A stretch of 64,000 nt of DNA from Noviherbaspirillum sp. Root189 (GCF_001428545.1 NZ_LMHZ01000045.1:155545-219544); one strand, 5' to 3'; shown: positions 54,858 through 63,988, counted from the stretch's first letter. Numbers and translations: made by a program. Notes: generated by a model from the sequence alone, not told the origin.

Positions 54858-55658
54858 TTACTTCGACTTTGTCTGCGTCGCCTCGCTGGCCTTCACCAGC
54901 TCCCCGCGGATTTCACGCAGCTTCTTCTTGATCCTCGCCGCGTTGTCATTCCCGACCCGTAGCATCAGCTTGTGACCCGCCGACAAGGACTCCAGTTCGG
55001 GATCGGCGAATTTGTAAAAGACATGCGGCTGCTCCAGCACGATCGGTCCATCGCTTTGCGGCGCCTGGAGCATATGGTCGATGACGGTGACCAGCCTGTC
55101 GTTAAAATAACCCTTGGGATAACCAAGGTCACGATAGGCTTGCTGGAACAAGGGATAGTAGTGAATATACAGGTTCGTCAGCTTCTTCGAATCCACCCTC
55201 TCCAGCAATCGCACAAAGGACGTATAGCGCTCGGTATTGAGTGCGGACATGGTGAGATTGTCGCCCTTGCCCGTCGTGCGGAATTTGCCTGGCACCGGTG
55301 TTGTCGGCATCAGTTGGGCCGATATGACGCTACGCGGAATATTGTCGACCGTGACTACGATGCGCCTGACGATTTCCTGTGGCTGGATAAATTGCTTGAC
55401 CGCCGCATTGCCGATCAGGTCGCCCAAGGCCGACAGCAGCGGCACATCGCTTTTCTCCAGCGTCGGCAACGGCTCGGTTTTCGCTTCAGGCAGCGGATAA
55501 TGGATTCCCGGCTCAGTAGCGGCCACGGGCGGTGGCGGGACATCGGCCGGCCCGGTGGGCGGCCCCTTGAATGTTGGACCTTGCTGCCATAACAGGATGG
55601 CGAATGTCGCGGCACCCAGCAACAGCGCGATCAACACCCACTTCATAACCCTTTTCAT
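54858..55658 (-). CDS. DUF3014 envelope protein
   Basis: The start at 55658 follows AAGGACCAGACAA and gives a 266-residue protein with one N-terminal membrane helix (KWVLIALLLGAATFAILLW). A proline-rich stretch is followed by the DUF3014 domain (VPLLSALGDLIGNAAVKQFI, RRIVVTVDNIPRSVI and HYYPLFQQAYRDLGYPKGYF). It is a single-pass protein facing the periplasm; the family function is unknown. A longer in-frame start at 55712 lacks a ribosome site. Confidence 0.88.
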   Translation of the reverse strand: MKRVMKWVLIALLLGAATFAILLWQQGPTFKGPPTGPADVPPPPVAATEPGIHYPLPEAKTEPLPTLEKSDVPLLSALGDLIGNAAVKQFIQPQEIVRRIVVTVDNIPRSVISAQLMPTTPVPGKFRTTGKGDNLTMSALNTERYTSFVRLLERVDSKKLTNLYIHYYPLFQQAYRDLGYPKGYFNDRLVTVIDHMLQAPQSDGPIVLEQPHVFYKFADPELESLSAGHKLMLRVGNDNAARIKKKLREIRGELVKASEATQTKSK

Positions 55659-55841
55659 TTGTCTGGTCCTTTGCATTACCAGGAATAACGGCACGAGATG
55701 TACGTCTCCCATGTTCCTGCAGTCTAAGGTAGATCATTTTCGTACAAGATACAAAGTTCCTTAAAAGAGTCGTTACATTTTCTCAAGGAAGCGGCAACAT
55801 ATTGAATGTCAGCAATGGCCCGTGTCGTTCTGCAAGGCAAC

Positions 55842-56693
55842 TCAGTCAAGGCAGAGCATGACAGGTTGATGATCCGATGCATCGGTTTCCTGATCGATAC
55901 GGATGTCTCGCGAGCGCGCCGTGAGATCTTCGCTGACAAAAATAAAGTCGCAGGTGAAGGGAGAGTCGGGCCACTGTGCTTTGTCATAAAGGCCAACCGT
56001 TGCCGGATGCAATTGTCCGGGGCGAAGGACTTGCCACGCATCGTGAAAAGCCGGTGTTGCATCGTCAAAGGGCATCAGCAGGCGTGCGTGTTCGTCCGAA
56101 TCCGGCCTGCAGTTGAAATCACCAGCCAGGATCGCGGGCTTGCCGCGCTCAGGATGAAAAAAAGGGCCGTCTGCTGGTTTGCCGACGCCGGGATGATCGG
56201 CATGACTGACGGCATCCTGCTGCAATGCGCGCAACTGCTCCACCTGAGCCCGCCGCTGTTTTGCCGAATAGTATTCAAGATGCGTCGTGATTACCCGCAC
56301 TGCGCCGGCAGACGTCTCGATACTGGCTTCGAGGGCAATGCGCTGCATGGTTTTTGTTGTTGGATCGGCCGGCCATGTCAGCAAATGGCGATACACCGGA
56401 CCAACCGGCAAGCGTGACAGGATCATGTTACCGAAGCGCTTACGCCCACGCTCAGGATGCGGCAGATCGACGGCGATACCATCGATCGCCTGATAGCCGG
56501 GCAGACGTTGCGCGATGCCCTCGAACTGATCGCTGTCATCATTGCCGGGAAGTTCGGAAAACCCGGCAGAGACTTCCTGCAGGCACAGTACATCGAAGTC
56601 TGCGAATCGCTGCGCATGCGCAACGATACGGTCGAGATCGACACGCCCATCCGCTCCACGCCCCCACTGAATATTCCAGGTCACCAGTTTCAT
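55842..56693 (-). CDS. endonuclease/exonuclease/phosphatase family protein
   Basis: The 283-residue protein has the EEP fold motifs LVTWNIQWGRG, VLCLQEVSAGF, RVITTHLEYYSAKQRRAQVEQ, GDFNCRPDSDEH and a C-terminal SDHQPVM, with all catalytic Asp, Glu and His positions present. The start at 56693 is backed by GAGGTAACA. In E. coli the homologous YbhP lies next to clsB and ybhN; here clsB and a ybhN-like gene are about 5 kb away. Its substrate is unknown. Confidence 0.9.
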   Translation of the reverse strand: MKLVTWNIQWGRGADGRVDLDRIVAHAQRFADFDVLCLQEVSAGFSELPGNDDSDQFEGIAQRLPGYQAIDGIAVDLPHPERGRKRFGNMILSRLPVGPVYRHLLTWPADPTTKTMQRIALEASIETSAGAVRVITTHLEYYSAKQRRAQVEQLRALQQDAVSHADHPGVGKPADGPFFHPERGKPAILAGDFNCRPDSDEHARLLMPFDDATPAFHDAWQVLRPGQLHPATVGLYDKAQWPDSPFTCDFIFVSEDLTARSRDIRIDQETDASDHQPVMLCLD

Positions 56694-56717
56694 TGTTACC
56701 TCATGATGACAAACAAC

Positions 56718-56746
56718 GCCCACAGCACGGACACCGCGCTGTGGGC
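56718..56746 (-). terminator. hairpin between two minus-strand genes
   Basis: GCCCACAGC (56718-56726) pairs with GCTGTGGGC (56738-56746) across an 11-nt loop. Read on the minus strand it is followed by GTTGTTTGTC. It lies about 170 bp past the low-complexity protein stop and just upstream of the EEP gene, and may terminate the former. Confidence 0.4.
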
Positions 56747-56918
56747 CGACGTTGTGGTGATTACTTTCAGGGATACTGTTACTGCAGTATTAGCACCATG
56801 AATTAGCAGCATTCAGCAGGAGCGACACAGGTACAGGCCAGCAAAAATCGTACGCCTGGCGGAAGGCTTCTGTCACGGTGTCGCTTGCTGTGTTTCGGGT
56901 TGAACCCGGTCTGCCCGC

Positions 56919-57344
56919 TTATGATGTGCCGCCTGTGCCGGTCGCTGGTGTACCTGGTGTACCAAATGGCGGTGCGCCTGCTGCAGGAGCGGCTGGTGTT
57001 GTGCCTGGGGTTGTTCCCGGCGTGGTGGTTGCAGCCGGTATCGGCTGTGTCGTACAAGTGAAGGGTGGCGTACCTGCAGTGGCACCTGTGCCATTCGCCG
57101 TTTGTGAACAGAACACAACCTGACGGTTCGTCACATCAATAAACCATGTGGATGCATTTGCGGTTCCCCCGGCGGAAGAGTTGCTGCCGGTACTTCCGAA
57201 CAGTGGAATAAACAGCTCCTGTGTGCTCGGTGTGGTCGGCGTTGTAGGGGTGGTCGGTGTGGTCGGGGTGGTTGGTGGGATTTGCGCGATGGCAAATGAG
57301 CTCGATAGCGCAAGCGCGGGAATGATGAAGAGAAGAATTTTCAT
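56919..57344 (-). CDS. secreted low-complexity protein with Pro-Thr-Thr repeats
   Basis: The 141-residue protein has a signal peptide (MKILLFIIPALALSSSFAIA) and five PTT-type repeats directly after it. A central segment, WFIDVTNRQVVFCSQTANG, contains the first of two cysteines, and the C-terminus is rich in Thr, Pro, Ala and Gly. A strong AGGAGAAATAA site precedes the ATG, which supports it over antisense frames. Function unknown; it is likely periplasmic or surface-exposed. A similar-style secreted gene lies 2.4 kb away. Confidence 0.72.
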   Translation of the reverse strand: MKILLFIIPALALSSSFAIAQIPPTTPTTPTTPTTPTTPSTQELFIPLFGSTGSNSSAGGTANASTWFIDVTNRQVVFCSQTANGTGATAGTPPFTCTTQPIPAATTTPGTTPGTTPAAPAAGAPPFGTPGTPATGTGGTS

Positions 57345-57667
57345 TTATTTCTCCTGAAGATGGACAAGTTGGATAAACCAGGCGTGAAGTTCAGTATGAC
57401 GAACAGGACGTAAAGCGCAATGTGACGCTGGAAAGCATGCAGGCATTCGCCAAAAAAACGCTGTCGCCTGGTGCTTTTTTCCGCCCTTTGATGATGAGGC
57501 TTTCCGCGGTTCGTGGATGACTCCGATGCCCGACTTGCGCTATCGCATCGCTGTGTGCTGGCACGGATCGTATTCGGCGCAATGAACGCCAGGTCATGCA
57601 TTCATCGGGGGAAGACCGAGTTGAACGTTTTCCCGGAATGGACACCAAACCGTGTTTTGGAGGCACT
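57345..57667. other. intergenic region between divergent genes
   Basis: About 320 bp between the secreted protein start and a plus-strand unknown gene. No supported coding frame was seen; promoters for both genes must lie here. Confidence 0.4.
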
Positions 57668-58282
57668 ATGAGCGCGCATAGTCCTGACGGCATTAATCGC
57701 CTGGTAGGCGACTTCATGGATTTGCAGGAACAGTGGGAAAGCGATCGGGAAAATTTCGATTGGCGCGTCTTGCAAGAACTCGCCCAACGCGGCGCTCATG
57801 CCTATAACGAAGGCGCGGGGCCTTCCTTTCAAGCACTGGCACTCGACGGCATGCGCCACAACGAATTCCATGAACGGTTTTTGAGCTATCTGTTACAGGC
57901 CGGATTCAATCCCTTCCATCTTTCCAGTGCCGGATCGGGAGCGGCAGAAATTCCGGTGATCGACCACGCCAGTCTTGCCGAAGCCGCAGAGTCGAATCCA
58001 TTTTCCGCACGCATGCGATCCATGCTGATGGACCTTGCGCGAAAACATTTTGAACCGCTTGTCCAGGATGTCGCGTCGGGCATGCAAGCATCCGCCGCGC
58101 CACTATTCCCGGCGGCAAAGGCGTGTGCCGAATCAATACCGGAAGACCTGATGCAAAGAATCGCACCGGAACTGGTCGGGCAAGTCGGCGCGATGCCATC
58201 ACGCCAACATATTAATCCGACTGAAGGTTATCTCAGCGCCGCGGAAGTAGAGATCGATAACAGCAGGCGGCCTTACGGTTAA
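57668..58282 (+). CDS. hypothetical soluble protein
   Basis: The ATG at 57668 is preceded by GGAGGCACT and gives 204 residues; an upstream in-frame start at 57596 has no ribosome site. The sequence is mainly helical (RLVGDFMDLQEQWESDRENF, LALDGMRHNEFHERFLSYLL and SARMRSMLMDLARKHFEPLV). No signal peptide or membrane segment is visible. I recognise no family. The helical Asp/Glu-rich pattern is faintly like phasin or PHA-accessory proteins, but that is weak. Confidence 0.65.
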   Translation: MSAHSPDGINRLVGDFMDLQEQWESDRENFDWRVLQELAQRGAHAYNEGAGPSFQALALDGMRHNEFHERFLSYLLQAGFNPFHLSSAGSGAAEIPVIDHASLAEAAESNPFSARMRSMLMDLARKHFEPLVQDVASGMQASAAPLFPAAKACAESIPEDLMQRIAPELVGQVGAMPSRQHINPTEGYLSAAEVEIDNSRRPYG

Positions 58283-58565
58283 ACAGTACAGTATTTCCAT
58301 TATCGGCAATTCCAGTGTCATCTCAGTCTGATCGCGAAGGCAAAATTCCGTGGCACCGGTCGCCGGCAGATGAACGCACTCACCTCCGCTGCGCCACTTG
58401 TAGAAAACGCGCATGACCGCGTAATAACTTCATGCCGATCTTGCCATCCGGTTTATCCGTGGGCACGCGCAGCGACGACGCTGCAAGCGTATCCAGCGGC
58501 TTTCCGTGGCACAGCAGCACTGGCATGCTTTTCGCGCCTGTCACCGCTTTTCACGGGAGATCATT

Positions 58566-59636
58566 ATGGCCATGCAACTCAAGAAATTATCGGAGCAGGT
58601 AATCGTTATCACTGGCGCCAGCAGCGGTATCGGACTGGCAACGGCACGCAAGGCGGCAAGGCAGCGCGCCAGACTGGTGCTGGTAGCGCGAAATGAAAAT
58701 GCACTCAAGCAGATTTCGGACGATATCAATATGCAAGGCGCGGAAGCGATCTACGTAGCGGCCGATGTTGCCAACGAAGCCGACATGCAACGTGTCGCCA
58801 GCATGGCGATTGAACGCTTTGGCGGTTTCGATACCTGGATGAACGTAGCCGGGGTGGGTATTTTCGGCAAGAATGAAGAGGTATCGATGGGCGACATGCG
58901 CCGCCTGTTCGACATTAATTTCTGGGGCGTCGTCAATGGATCGCTGGTCGCTGTAAAACATCTCAAGACCCGCGGTGGCGCGCTGATCAATATGGGGAGC
59001 GAAACGTCCGATCGCGCGGTGCCGCTGCAGGGAATTTATTCGGCATCCAAGCATGCGGTAAAAGGCTTTACGGATTCCCTGCGCGTCGAACTGGAAGAGG
59101 AAGGCGCGCCTGTATCGGTGACGTTGATCAAGCCGGCTTCCATCGATACCATGCTGGTCACCCATGCAAAAAATTACCTGGAAGTCGAGCCCAAGCTTCC
59201 TCCTCCCATCTATGCACCCGAGATTGCCGCTGATGCACTGTTGTATGCAGCGGAACATTCTGTCAGGGACATGTACGTCGGAAGCCGTGCCCGCCTGATG
59301 GGTGCCGGCGCTCATTACATTCCGCGCTTGCTGGACAAGGGCATGCAGCGTTTCATGTACAAGCTGATGAAGTCCGACAAGCAGGCCGATCACCGCGACA
59401 ACAATAATCTCTATACCCACAAGACCGATCTGCTGGAACGTGGAGGTGTCGGCGGGACGGCGCGTGAGACCAGTGTTTATACCAGTGCCGCCACCCATCC
59501 CCGCACAACAGGCGCGGTGATGCTGGGATCCGGTCTGGCGCTCATGGCGCTGTGGCAAATGAAGAAACGCCGCCAGCACACCTCTGGCACTTCCGGCGCT
59601 TTTGACGCATCCAGCTATGGCAAGACGCGCTGGTGA
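58566..59636 (+). CDS. SDR family oxidoreductase with C-terminal membrane segment
   Basis: The start at 58566 follows GGGAGATCATT. The 356-residue protein has TGASSGIG, MNVAGVGIFG in place of the usual NNAG, Ser in NMGSETSD, the active YSASK and the region SVTLIKPASIDTM. After residue 260 the C-terminus holds a hydrophobic segment (GAVMLGSGLALMALWQM) and a charged tail, so the enzyme is probably tethered to the inner membrane. This tail is about 90 residues longer than a typical SDR. The substrate is unknown. Confidence 0.88.
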   Translation: MAMQLKKLSEQVIVITGASSGIGLATARKAARQRARLVLVARNENALKQISDDINMQGAEAIYVAADVANEADMQRVASMAIERFGGFDTWMNVAGVGIFGKNEEVSMGDMRRLFDINFWGVVNGSLVAVKHLKTRGGALINMGSETSDRAVPLQGIYSASKHAVKGFTDSLRVELEEEGAPVSVTLIKPASIDTMLVTHAKNYLEVEPKLPPPIYAPEIAADALLYAAEHSVRDMYVGSRARLMGAGAHYIPRLLDKGMQRFMYKLMKSDKQADHRDNNNLYTHKTDLLERGGVGGTARETSVYTSAATHPRTTGAVMLGSGLALMALWQMKKRRQHTSGTSGAFDASSYGKTRW

Positions 59637-59689
59637 GTGGTGAGACCTCGCGCGGCGAGTCCGATTGCACACACTTGCACGCTGAAGTT

Positions 59690-59707
59690 GCGGGCGTTTC
59701 CGCCCGC
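59690..59707. terminator. short GC-rich hairpin between convergent genes
   Basis: GCGGGCG and CGCCCGC form a 7-bp stem with a TTTC loop at 59690-59707. It lies 53 bp past the SDR stop and 15 bp past the convergent secreted-protein stop, so it may act for both. No clear U-tract follows on either side. Confidence 0.4.
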
Positions 59708-59722
59708 ATGATGTAGCCCGGA

Positions 59723-60223
59723 CTAGCGTCCGATGCCGTTTGTCGGACCGCTGACGCCAGGGCCCGTCGGTGATCCGCTGGAGCCGCTGCCCATGGTGCC
59801 CACCCCCTGTGTGGTCGGGCTGGTCCCGGTACTCAGTCCTGACGCGCCGGTGCCGCGTGCTCCGGACGTTCCTCCCGATGTCGCTGATGCACAATTGGTG
59901 TTGCCGGCCGATGAAGTCGTTCCGGCGCCGCCTGTGCCACCGGTACTGCTGTTGCGACCGTTGGCTTTGGCATCGCTGCTGGTGACGCCGCTGGTTGTAC
60001 CTGGAGCGCAATCACTGCTGCCGGCGGCTGATGTGCCGGGGCCACCGGCCCCTGTCGTTGAGCCGCTGGAACCGGAACCTGCTTGGGTATTGGGCTCTAC
60101 CGAACTGCTGCTGCCCATCGTTCTCGAACTCACGCCGGGAGAACTTGGCGTTGAGGTTTGCGCCCACGCCAATTGTGAAGCTGCCAGCAATGCAGCCAGC
60201 AACATCGATGTCGAGGTCTTCAT
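59723..60223 (-). CDS. secreted Ser/Gly/Thr-rich low-complexity protein
   Basis: The 166-residue protein has a signal peptide (MKTSTSMLLAALLAASQLAWA) and a mature part made almost only of Ser, Gly, Thr and Ala with two cysteines (SSDCAPG and NTNCASA). A GGAGGAAAC ribosome site directly precedes the ATG at 60223. The frame on the opposite strand encodes only a Pro/Val-rich shadow. Function unknown; it is likely surface or periplasmic, similar in style to the Pro-Thr repeat protein nearby. Confidence 0.72.
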   Translation of the reverse strand: MKTSTSMLLAALLAASQLAWAQTSTPSSPGVSSRTMGSSSSVEPNTQAGSGSSGSTTGAGGPGTSAAGSSDCAPGTTSGVTSSDAKANGRNSSTGGTGGAGTTSSAGNTNCASATSGGTSGARGTGASGLSTGTSPTTQGVGTMGSGSSGSPTGPGVSGPTNGIGR

Positions 60224-60313
60224 GTTTCCTCCATGGGATATATCAGTGAATCCCCATGTACAGCAAGGAGCATGCCATTTTGGCTAGGAATTCTAGTCAG
60301 GGTTGAAGCACAG

Positions 60314-61297
60314 TCAGGTGTCAGCGGCCGACGATTGCCGTGCGCGCGCTTCCATCGCAAGATAAGCCACCGTCGCCACCGCAAGCGGCATCAGGTAATA
60401 AATCGCGCGATAGGCAATCAGCGCAGCGAGCAATTCGCTCTTCGGCACCTGCTCCGACAGGATGGCAACAAATACGGTTTCGAGCACCCCGAGCCCTGCC
60501 GGCACATGGGTAATGACGCCGGCAATCGCCGCCAATAGCATGACACTCAATACCGTCAGAAAAGCAAGCTTTTGTCCCAGCAAGAAGTAGATTGCACACG
60601 TGATGAACAACCAGTTCGTCGATGACATCAATAGCTGCAACGCCGCGAGACGAAGCGAAGGCAGGGTGAAATCCTGTCCCTTGATGGTCCAGGTACGCTT
60701 GCGCGACACGGCGCAGCAGAGAACGTAGGCGAAGATAGCGGTGCAGAGCACGCCGCCCAGCACGCGCAGGCCCAGCGCATCGAGATTCCAGCCAGGCGGC
60801 AACGGCGGCGGCTGGAACAGATAGACCAGGCCGGCCAGCAATACGTAGCCGAGCCAGTTGGTCAGCATGCTCATGATGACGACCCGGGTGGTGACTGCCG
60901 CCTCTAGTCCGAAACGCGAGTACAGCCGATAGCGGAAGGCCACCCCGCCGACTAATGAACCAAGATTGAGGTTGAAGGCATAGGAAACAAAATTGACCAG
61001 CATGACCTTGGGTACCGCGAGGCCATGACCGGTGGTGTAACGTCCGATCAGGTCAAAGCAGCTGTACAGCGCATAGCTCGCCGCGCCGAATGCGCAGGCA
61101 ATGAAAATATCCTGCAAGGGTCGGCGTTGCACCGTGTCGATGACTTCGCCCCATTCGACGGTGCGTGCCTGCGTAAAAAGCAGGTAGGCAACCAGGATGA
61201 AGAACACCAGCGAGCCACCCCGCTTCAGCCATGGCCACCACGGTTTTGATGTCAGCCCATGCTTTTCATCCCGCGTGGTTCGCGAGGCGTCGCTCAT
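60314..61297 (-). CDS. YbhN-like integral membrane protein (lysylphosphatidylglycerol synthase TM family)
   Basis: The start at 61297 (MSDASRTTRDEKHGL) overlaps the clsB stop by 4 bp and gives 327 residues with about seven to eight membrane helices. It has LVNFVSYAFNLNLGSLVGGVA and GVITHVPAGLGVLETVFVAIL, the conserved blocks of the UPF0104/YbhN family. In E. coli ybhN follows clsB as here. The family is linked to lipid handling, but the exact activity is not known. Longer in-frame starts lie inside clsB. Confidence 0.88.
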   Translation of the reverse strand: MSDASRTTRDEKHGLTSKPWWPWLKRGGSLVFFILVAYLLFTQARTVEWGEVIDTVQRRPLQDIFIACAFGAASYALYSCFDLIGRYTTGHGLAVPKVMLVNFVSYAFNLNLGSLVGGVAFRYRLYSRFGLEAAVTTRVVIMSMLTNWLGYVLLAGLVYLFQPPPLPPGWNLDALGLRVLGGVLCTAIFAYVLCCAVSRKRTWTIKGQDFTLPSLRLAALQLLMSSTNWLFITCAIYFLLGQKLAFLTVLSVMLLAAIAGVITHVPAGLGVLETVFVAILSEQVPKSELLAALIAYRAIYYLMPLAVATVAYLAMEARARQSSAADT

Positions 61298-62529
61298 TGT
61301 ATGGCCTTGTCGTCGAGGCGGTCCGCGCCGTCGGGTTCGATGGCAGCCTCCGGCAAGGACGCGAGTCTGGGCGCATGCGCCGGCAGGTATCCGGCCCACG
61401 ACGGGTAGCGTCTCAGCACATGGAACAGAAAAAAGCTTCTGACCTGCCGCCAGGCGGTGGACTCGGTCAAGTCCTGTGTCTCGATGCGCTTGCAACTGTG
61501 GTTCATCAGATGTTGCAACTTATCGCTCAACTGACGGTTGAAATCGCGATCACGGATCAGGACATTCGCCTCCAGGTTAAGCGAAAGGCTGAGCGGGTCC
61601 AGATTGCTGGACCCGACCGTCGCCCACTCGTCGTCAACCACGGCAACCTTGCCATGCAGGGGTCGGTCGCAATACTCGAAAATCTTGACTCCACCACGAA
61701 GCAGGTAGTGATAAAGCATGGCAGCGGCAGTCTGGACAATGGCCATATCCGGTTTGCCCTGCAGGATCAGGCATACTTCCACGCCACGTCGGGCGGCCTT
61801 GCGCATATCACGCAGGAAGGTATAGCCCGGAAAAAAATAGGCATTGGCGATCACGATGCGCTTGCGAGCAAGCCGTATCGCGACACGGTACTGACGTTCG
61901 ATGTCATTGGTGTGTTGCCCGTTGTCGCGCCAGACAAACAGGGCGTCGGCATTGCCGGCGCGGGGCGGCGTCGGGATTTTCGGCACGGCATGGCGGCGCT
62001 GAAACCAGTGACTGCGCGGCAAGCCGTCGCGAATTGCCTGATGCATGAACCGATGGATTTCCGTCACGATGGGCCCTTCCGCTTCTACCGCATAATCCTG
62101 CTTCGCCTCCGGTCCATAGTCGGCAAGATGATCGGCCGAATAATTGATGCCGCCGATAAAAGCGCGCATGCCATCGATGACCACAAGTTTGCGATGCATA
62201 CGGCGGAAGTAATTTACCCGGCGAAACAGGCGCGGGGCCGGGTCGAAAACATGCAAACGTACACCCGCGCCCGTGAGTGACGAAATGAATTCGTCGGACA
62301 GATCTGGCGATCCAAATGCATCGACCGTGAGGTCGATCTGCACACCGCGACGCGCCGCTGCCATGAGTACTTCATGCAGGCGCTTTCCCACCTTGTCTTC
62401 ATACAGGATAAAGGTCTCGATCAACACCTCGTTCCGGGCAGCAGCGATCGTCTCGAAAATGCGCGGATAGAATTCCTCACCGTTTTCGAGCAAGGAAAAC
62501 TGATTGCCGCTAATCCATTGATACCTCAC
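61294..62529 (-). CDS. clsB: cardiolipin synthase B
   Basis: The GTG at 62529 follows AAGGAAACAGGCG and gives VRYQWISGNQFSLLENGEEF, close to the E. coli ClsB start; upstream ATGs add 29 residues without homology. The 411-residue enzyme has two phospholipase D HxKxxxxD motifs, MHRKLVVIDGMRAFIGG and LHGKVAVVDDEWATVGSSNLD. It joins phospholipids to make cardiolipin in the inner membrane. Its stop overlaps the ybhN-like start (ATGA), so they are coupled. Confidence 0.93.
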   Translation of the reverse strand: MRYQWISGNQFSLLENGEEFYPRIFETIAAARNEVLIETFILYEDKVGKRLHEVLMAAARRGVQIDLTVDAFGSPDLSDEFISSLTGAGVRLHVFDPAPRLFRRVNYFRRMHRKLVVIDGMRAFIGGINYSADHLADYGPEAKQDYAVEAEGPIVTEIHRFMHQAIRDGLPRSHWFQRRHAVPKIPTPPRAGNADALFVWRDNGQHTNDIERQYRVAIRLARKRIVIANAYFFPGYTFLRDMRKAARRGVEVCLILQGKPDMAIVQTAAAMLYHYLLRGGVKIFEYCDRPLHGKVAVVDDEWATVGSSNLDPLSLSLNLEANVLIRDRDFNRQLSDKLQHLMNHSCKRIETQDLTESTAWRQVRSFFLFHVLRRYPSWAGYLPAHAPRLASLPEAAIEPDGADRLDDKAIQ

Positions 62530-62733
62530 CGCCTGTTTCCTTCCGTAATGCCAGATGCTGAATGGGTTACAGCAAAGTATGTCGCCTTGCTTCATGCGGG
62601 CGTTGCAATTGCTCAATCAAACGGAGTTTCAGAGAAAAGAGGATGTCCTGACGCCATGCTCCACAAGCTCTTTGCTGATTATCATCAAGCGTTGATTTGA
62701 ATTTGCTAATGTATGCAAGAAAGGAGTGCCGTC

Positions 62734-63306
62734 ATGACATCACTGTTTTCACCATGCGTTGCCATACTTCTGCTGGCATTGATGCCGCTGGTCTCCCATT
62801 CTGCCGAAGAACTACAACTGGCGGCGCCAGCAAGCATTGGCAAGCCTGCATCCAAGGTGTACCGGCAGGTTATGCCGAACGGGAAGATTGTTTATTCCGA
62901 CAAGCACATCAAAGGCGCAAGGATCGATGAGACGATTGTTCCTGATCCCGCAAACATGAACACCTGGAAGTCGGAGACAGGAAAACGTCCTGTGGTTCCG
63001 CCGCGTGTGGAATCGACGCCGGTGTCCAGGCTTCCGCCGGTTGCTTCAGTATCGACGCGCAAGAGCATCGATGAAGCAAATGCACATGTAATGAAGGCGG
63101 AGATGCTTCTCGAAGATGCAAGGAAGAAGCAGCAGAACGGCGTCGAACCCCTGCCTGGCGAGCGCACCGGCAATGCCAATGGCGGTTCGCGACTGAATGA
63201 CCAGTACAAGGCGCGGCAGTTAACGCTGGAGCAGGAAGTGGCCGAGGCCGAGGCAATGCTGAAGAAAACAATCAGGGAGCGTGACGCCCTGCAGGGTAGC
63301 CGCTAA
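62734..63306 (+). CDS. DUF4124 exported protein with coiled-coil tail
   Basis: The start at 62734 has GGAGTGCCGTC before it. The 190-residue protein has a signal peptide (MTSLFSPCVAILLLALMPLV, then SHS) and a DUF4124-like segment (KVYRQVMPNGKIVYSDKHIKG). A proline-rich middle follows, and the C-terminus is a charged helix (LTLEQEVAEAEAMLKKTIRE). It is probably periplasmic. The family function is unknown. Confidence 0.85.
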   Translation: MTSLFSPCVAILLLALMPLVSHSAEELQLAAPASIGKPASKVYRQVMPNGKIVYSDKHIKGARIDETIVPDPANMNTWKSETGKRPVVPPRVESTPVSRLPPVASVSTRKSIDEANAHVMKAEMLLEDARKKQQNGVEPLPGERTGNANGGSRLNDQYKARQLTLEQEVAEAEAMLKKTIRERDALQGSR

Positions 63307-63344
63307 AGCGAGAGCGGATTTCATTGATGCAGTACAGCTAATCC

Positions 63345-63620
63345 TTAACGCCCGCCTGTCCAGGGTGCGTTCGAGGGTGTGGCATTACGTCCGCAATCAC
63401 ACTCATCCCAGTGATGCTGATCCCAGATCCCAGGATTGAAATCACTCGCCGTCCCGGTCAGTTTCTGGCTGCGATGTGCCTGTATCGGCGCGCCTAATAA
63501 ATTGGCATCTTCATCCGGCATGCCTCCACCGCATGCGCTTAGCGCGGCCGCGGCGCAAACCGTCACGATCATCGATGTCCATGCCTTGCTGTTGGTTGAT
63601 GTCAGTTCTGTCATTCTCAT
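63345..63620 (-). CDS. small lipoprotein
   Basis: The 91-residue product has a signal peptide ending in a lipobox, AALSACGGG, so the cysteine should be lipidated. The mature part is short and has a WDQHHWDECDCG segment with clustered His, Asp and Cys that could bind a metal. No family is recognised. An ATG two codons downstream is an alternative start. Confidence 0.65.
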   Translation of the reverse strand: MRMTELTSTNSKAWTSMIVTVCAAAALSACGGGMPDEDANLLGAPIQAHRSQKLTGTASDFNPGIWDQHHWDECDCGRNATPSNAPWTGGR

Positions 63621-63988
63621 TTTTGCAGGTTCCGTTGCCTTGAGTCATGTTGACTCGGTGCATGCCTTCTCTGAGATTTCCGGGCAGAAAAGGTTCCTGA
63701 CGTCAATGAGAAAAATGATTTGATACAACAATGTTTCAGAGCATTGTTATAGGCTTGCCAAGGCGTCTTGCCAGCTTGGCAAAAGTCTTGCTATTTAATG
63801 GACAAGATGAGGAAAAGAAGGGGGAAAAGGAGGAAAGGAGAATGGCAATATGTGCAAGGAGAAACCTTATTTCTTTATACCAATCCCAAGCTGTAACGTG
63901 ATGGGATGGACTCCCTCCGTCTTTTTGCGCCAAAGTAGACGTACTGGTTCGCATGGGCATGGGGATCAACCAACAAAAGGAGTCCGTC
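63621..63988. other. intergenic region before the last gene
   Basis: About 370 bp without a supported gene. It holds a copy of the dispersed ATACCAATCCCAA motif at 63876-63889, with GTGATGGG shortly after, and a possible promoter region for the partial gene at the edge. Confidence 0.4.

Noticed and set aside
57232..57280. Short-period repeats considered as CRISPR or VNTR
   Set aside because: They encode the PTT repeats of the secreted protein, with units too short for a CRISPR and no spacers.
58587..60011. 474-codon minus-strand frame across the SDR gene
   Set aside because: It covers a well-supported SDR on the other strand and gives an Arg/His/Gln-rich sequence without domains.
59733..60287. 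Plus-strand Pro/Val-rich frame opposite the Ser/Gly-rich secreted protein
   Set aside because: The minus frame has a signal peptide and a GGAGGAAAC site directly before its ATG; the plus frame has neither.
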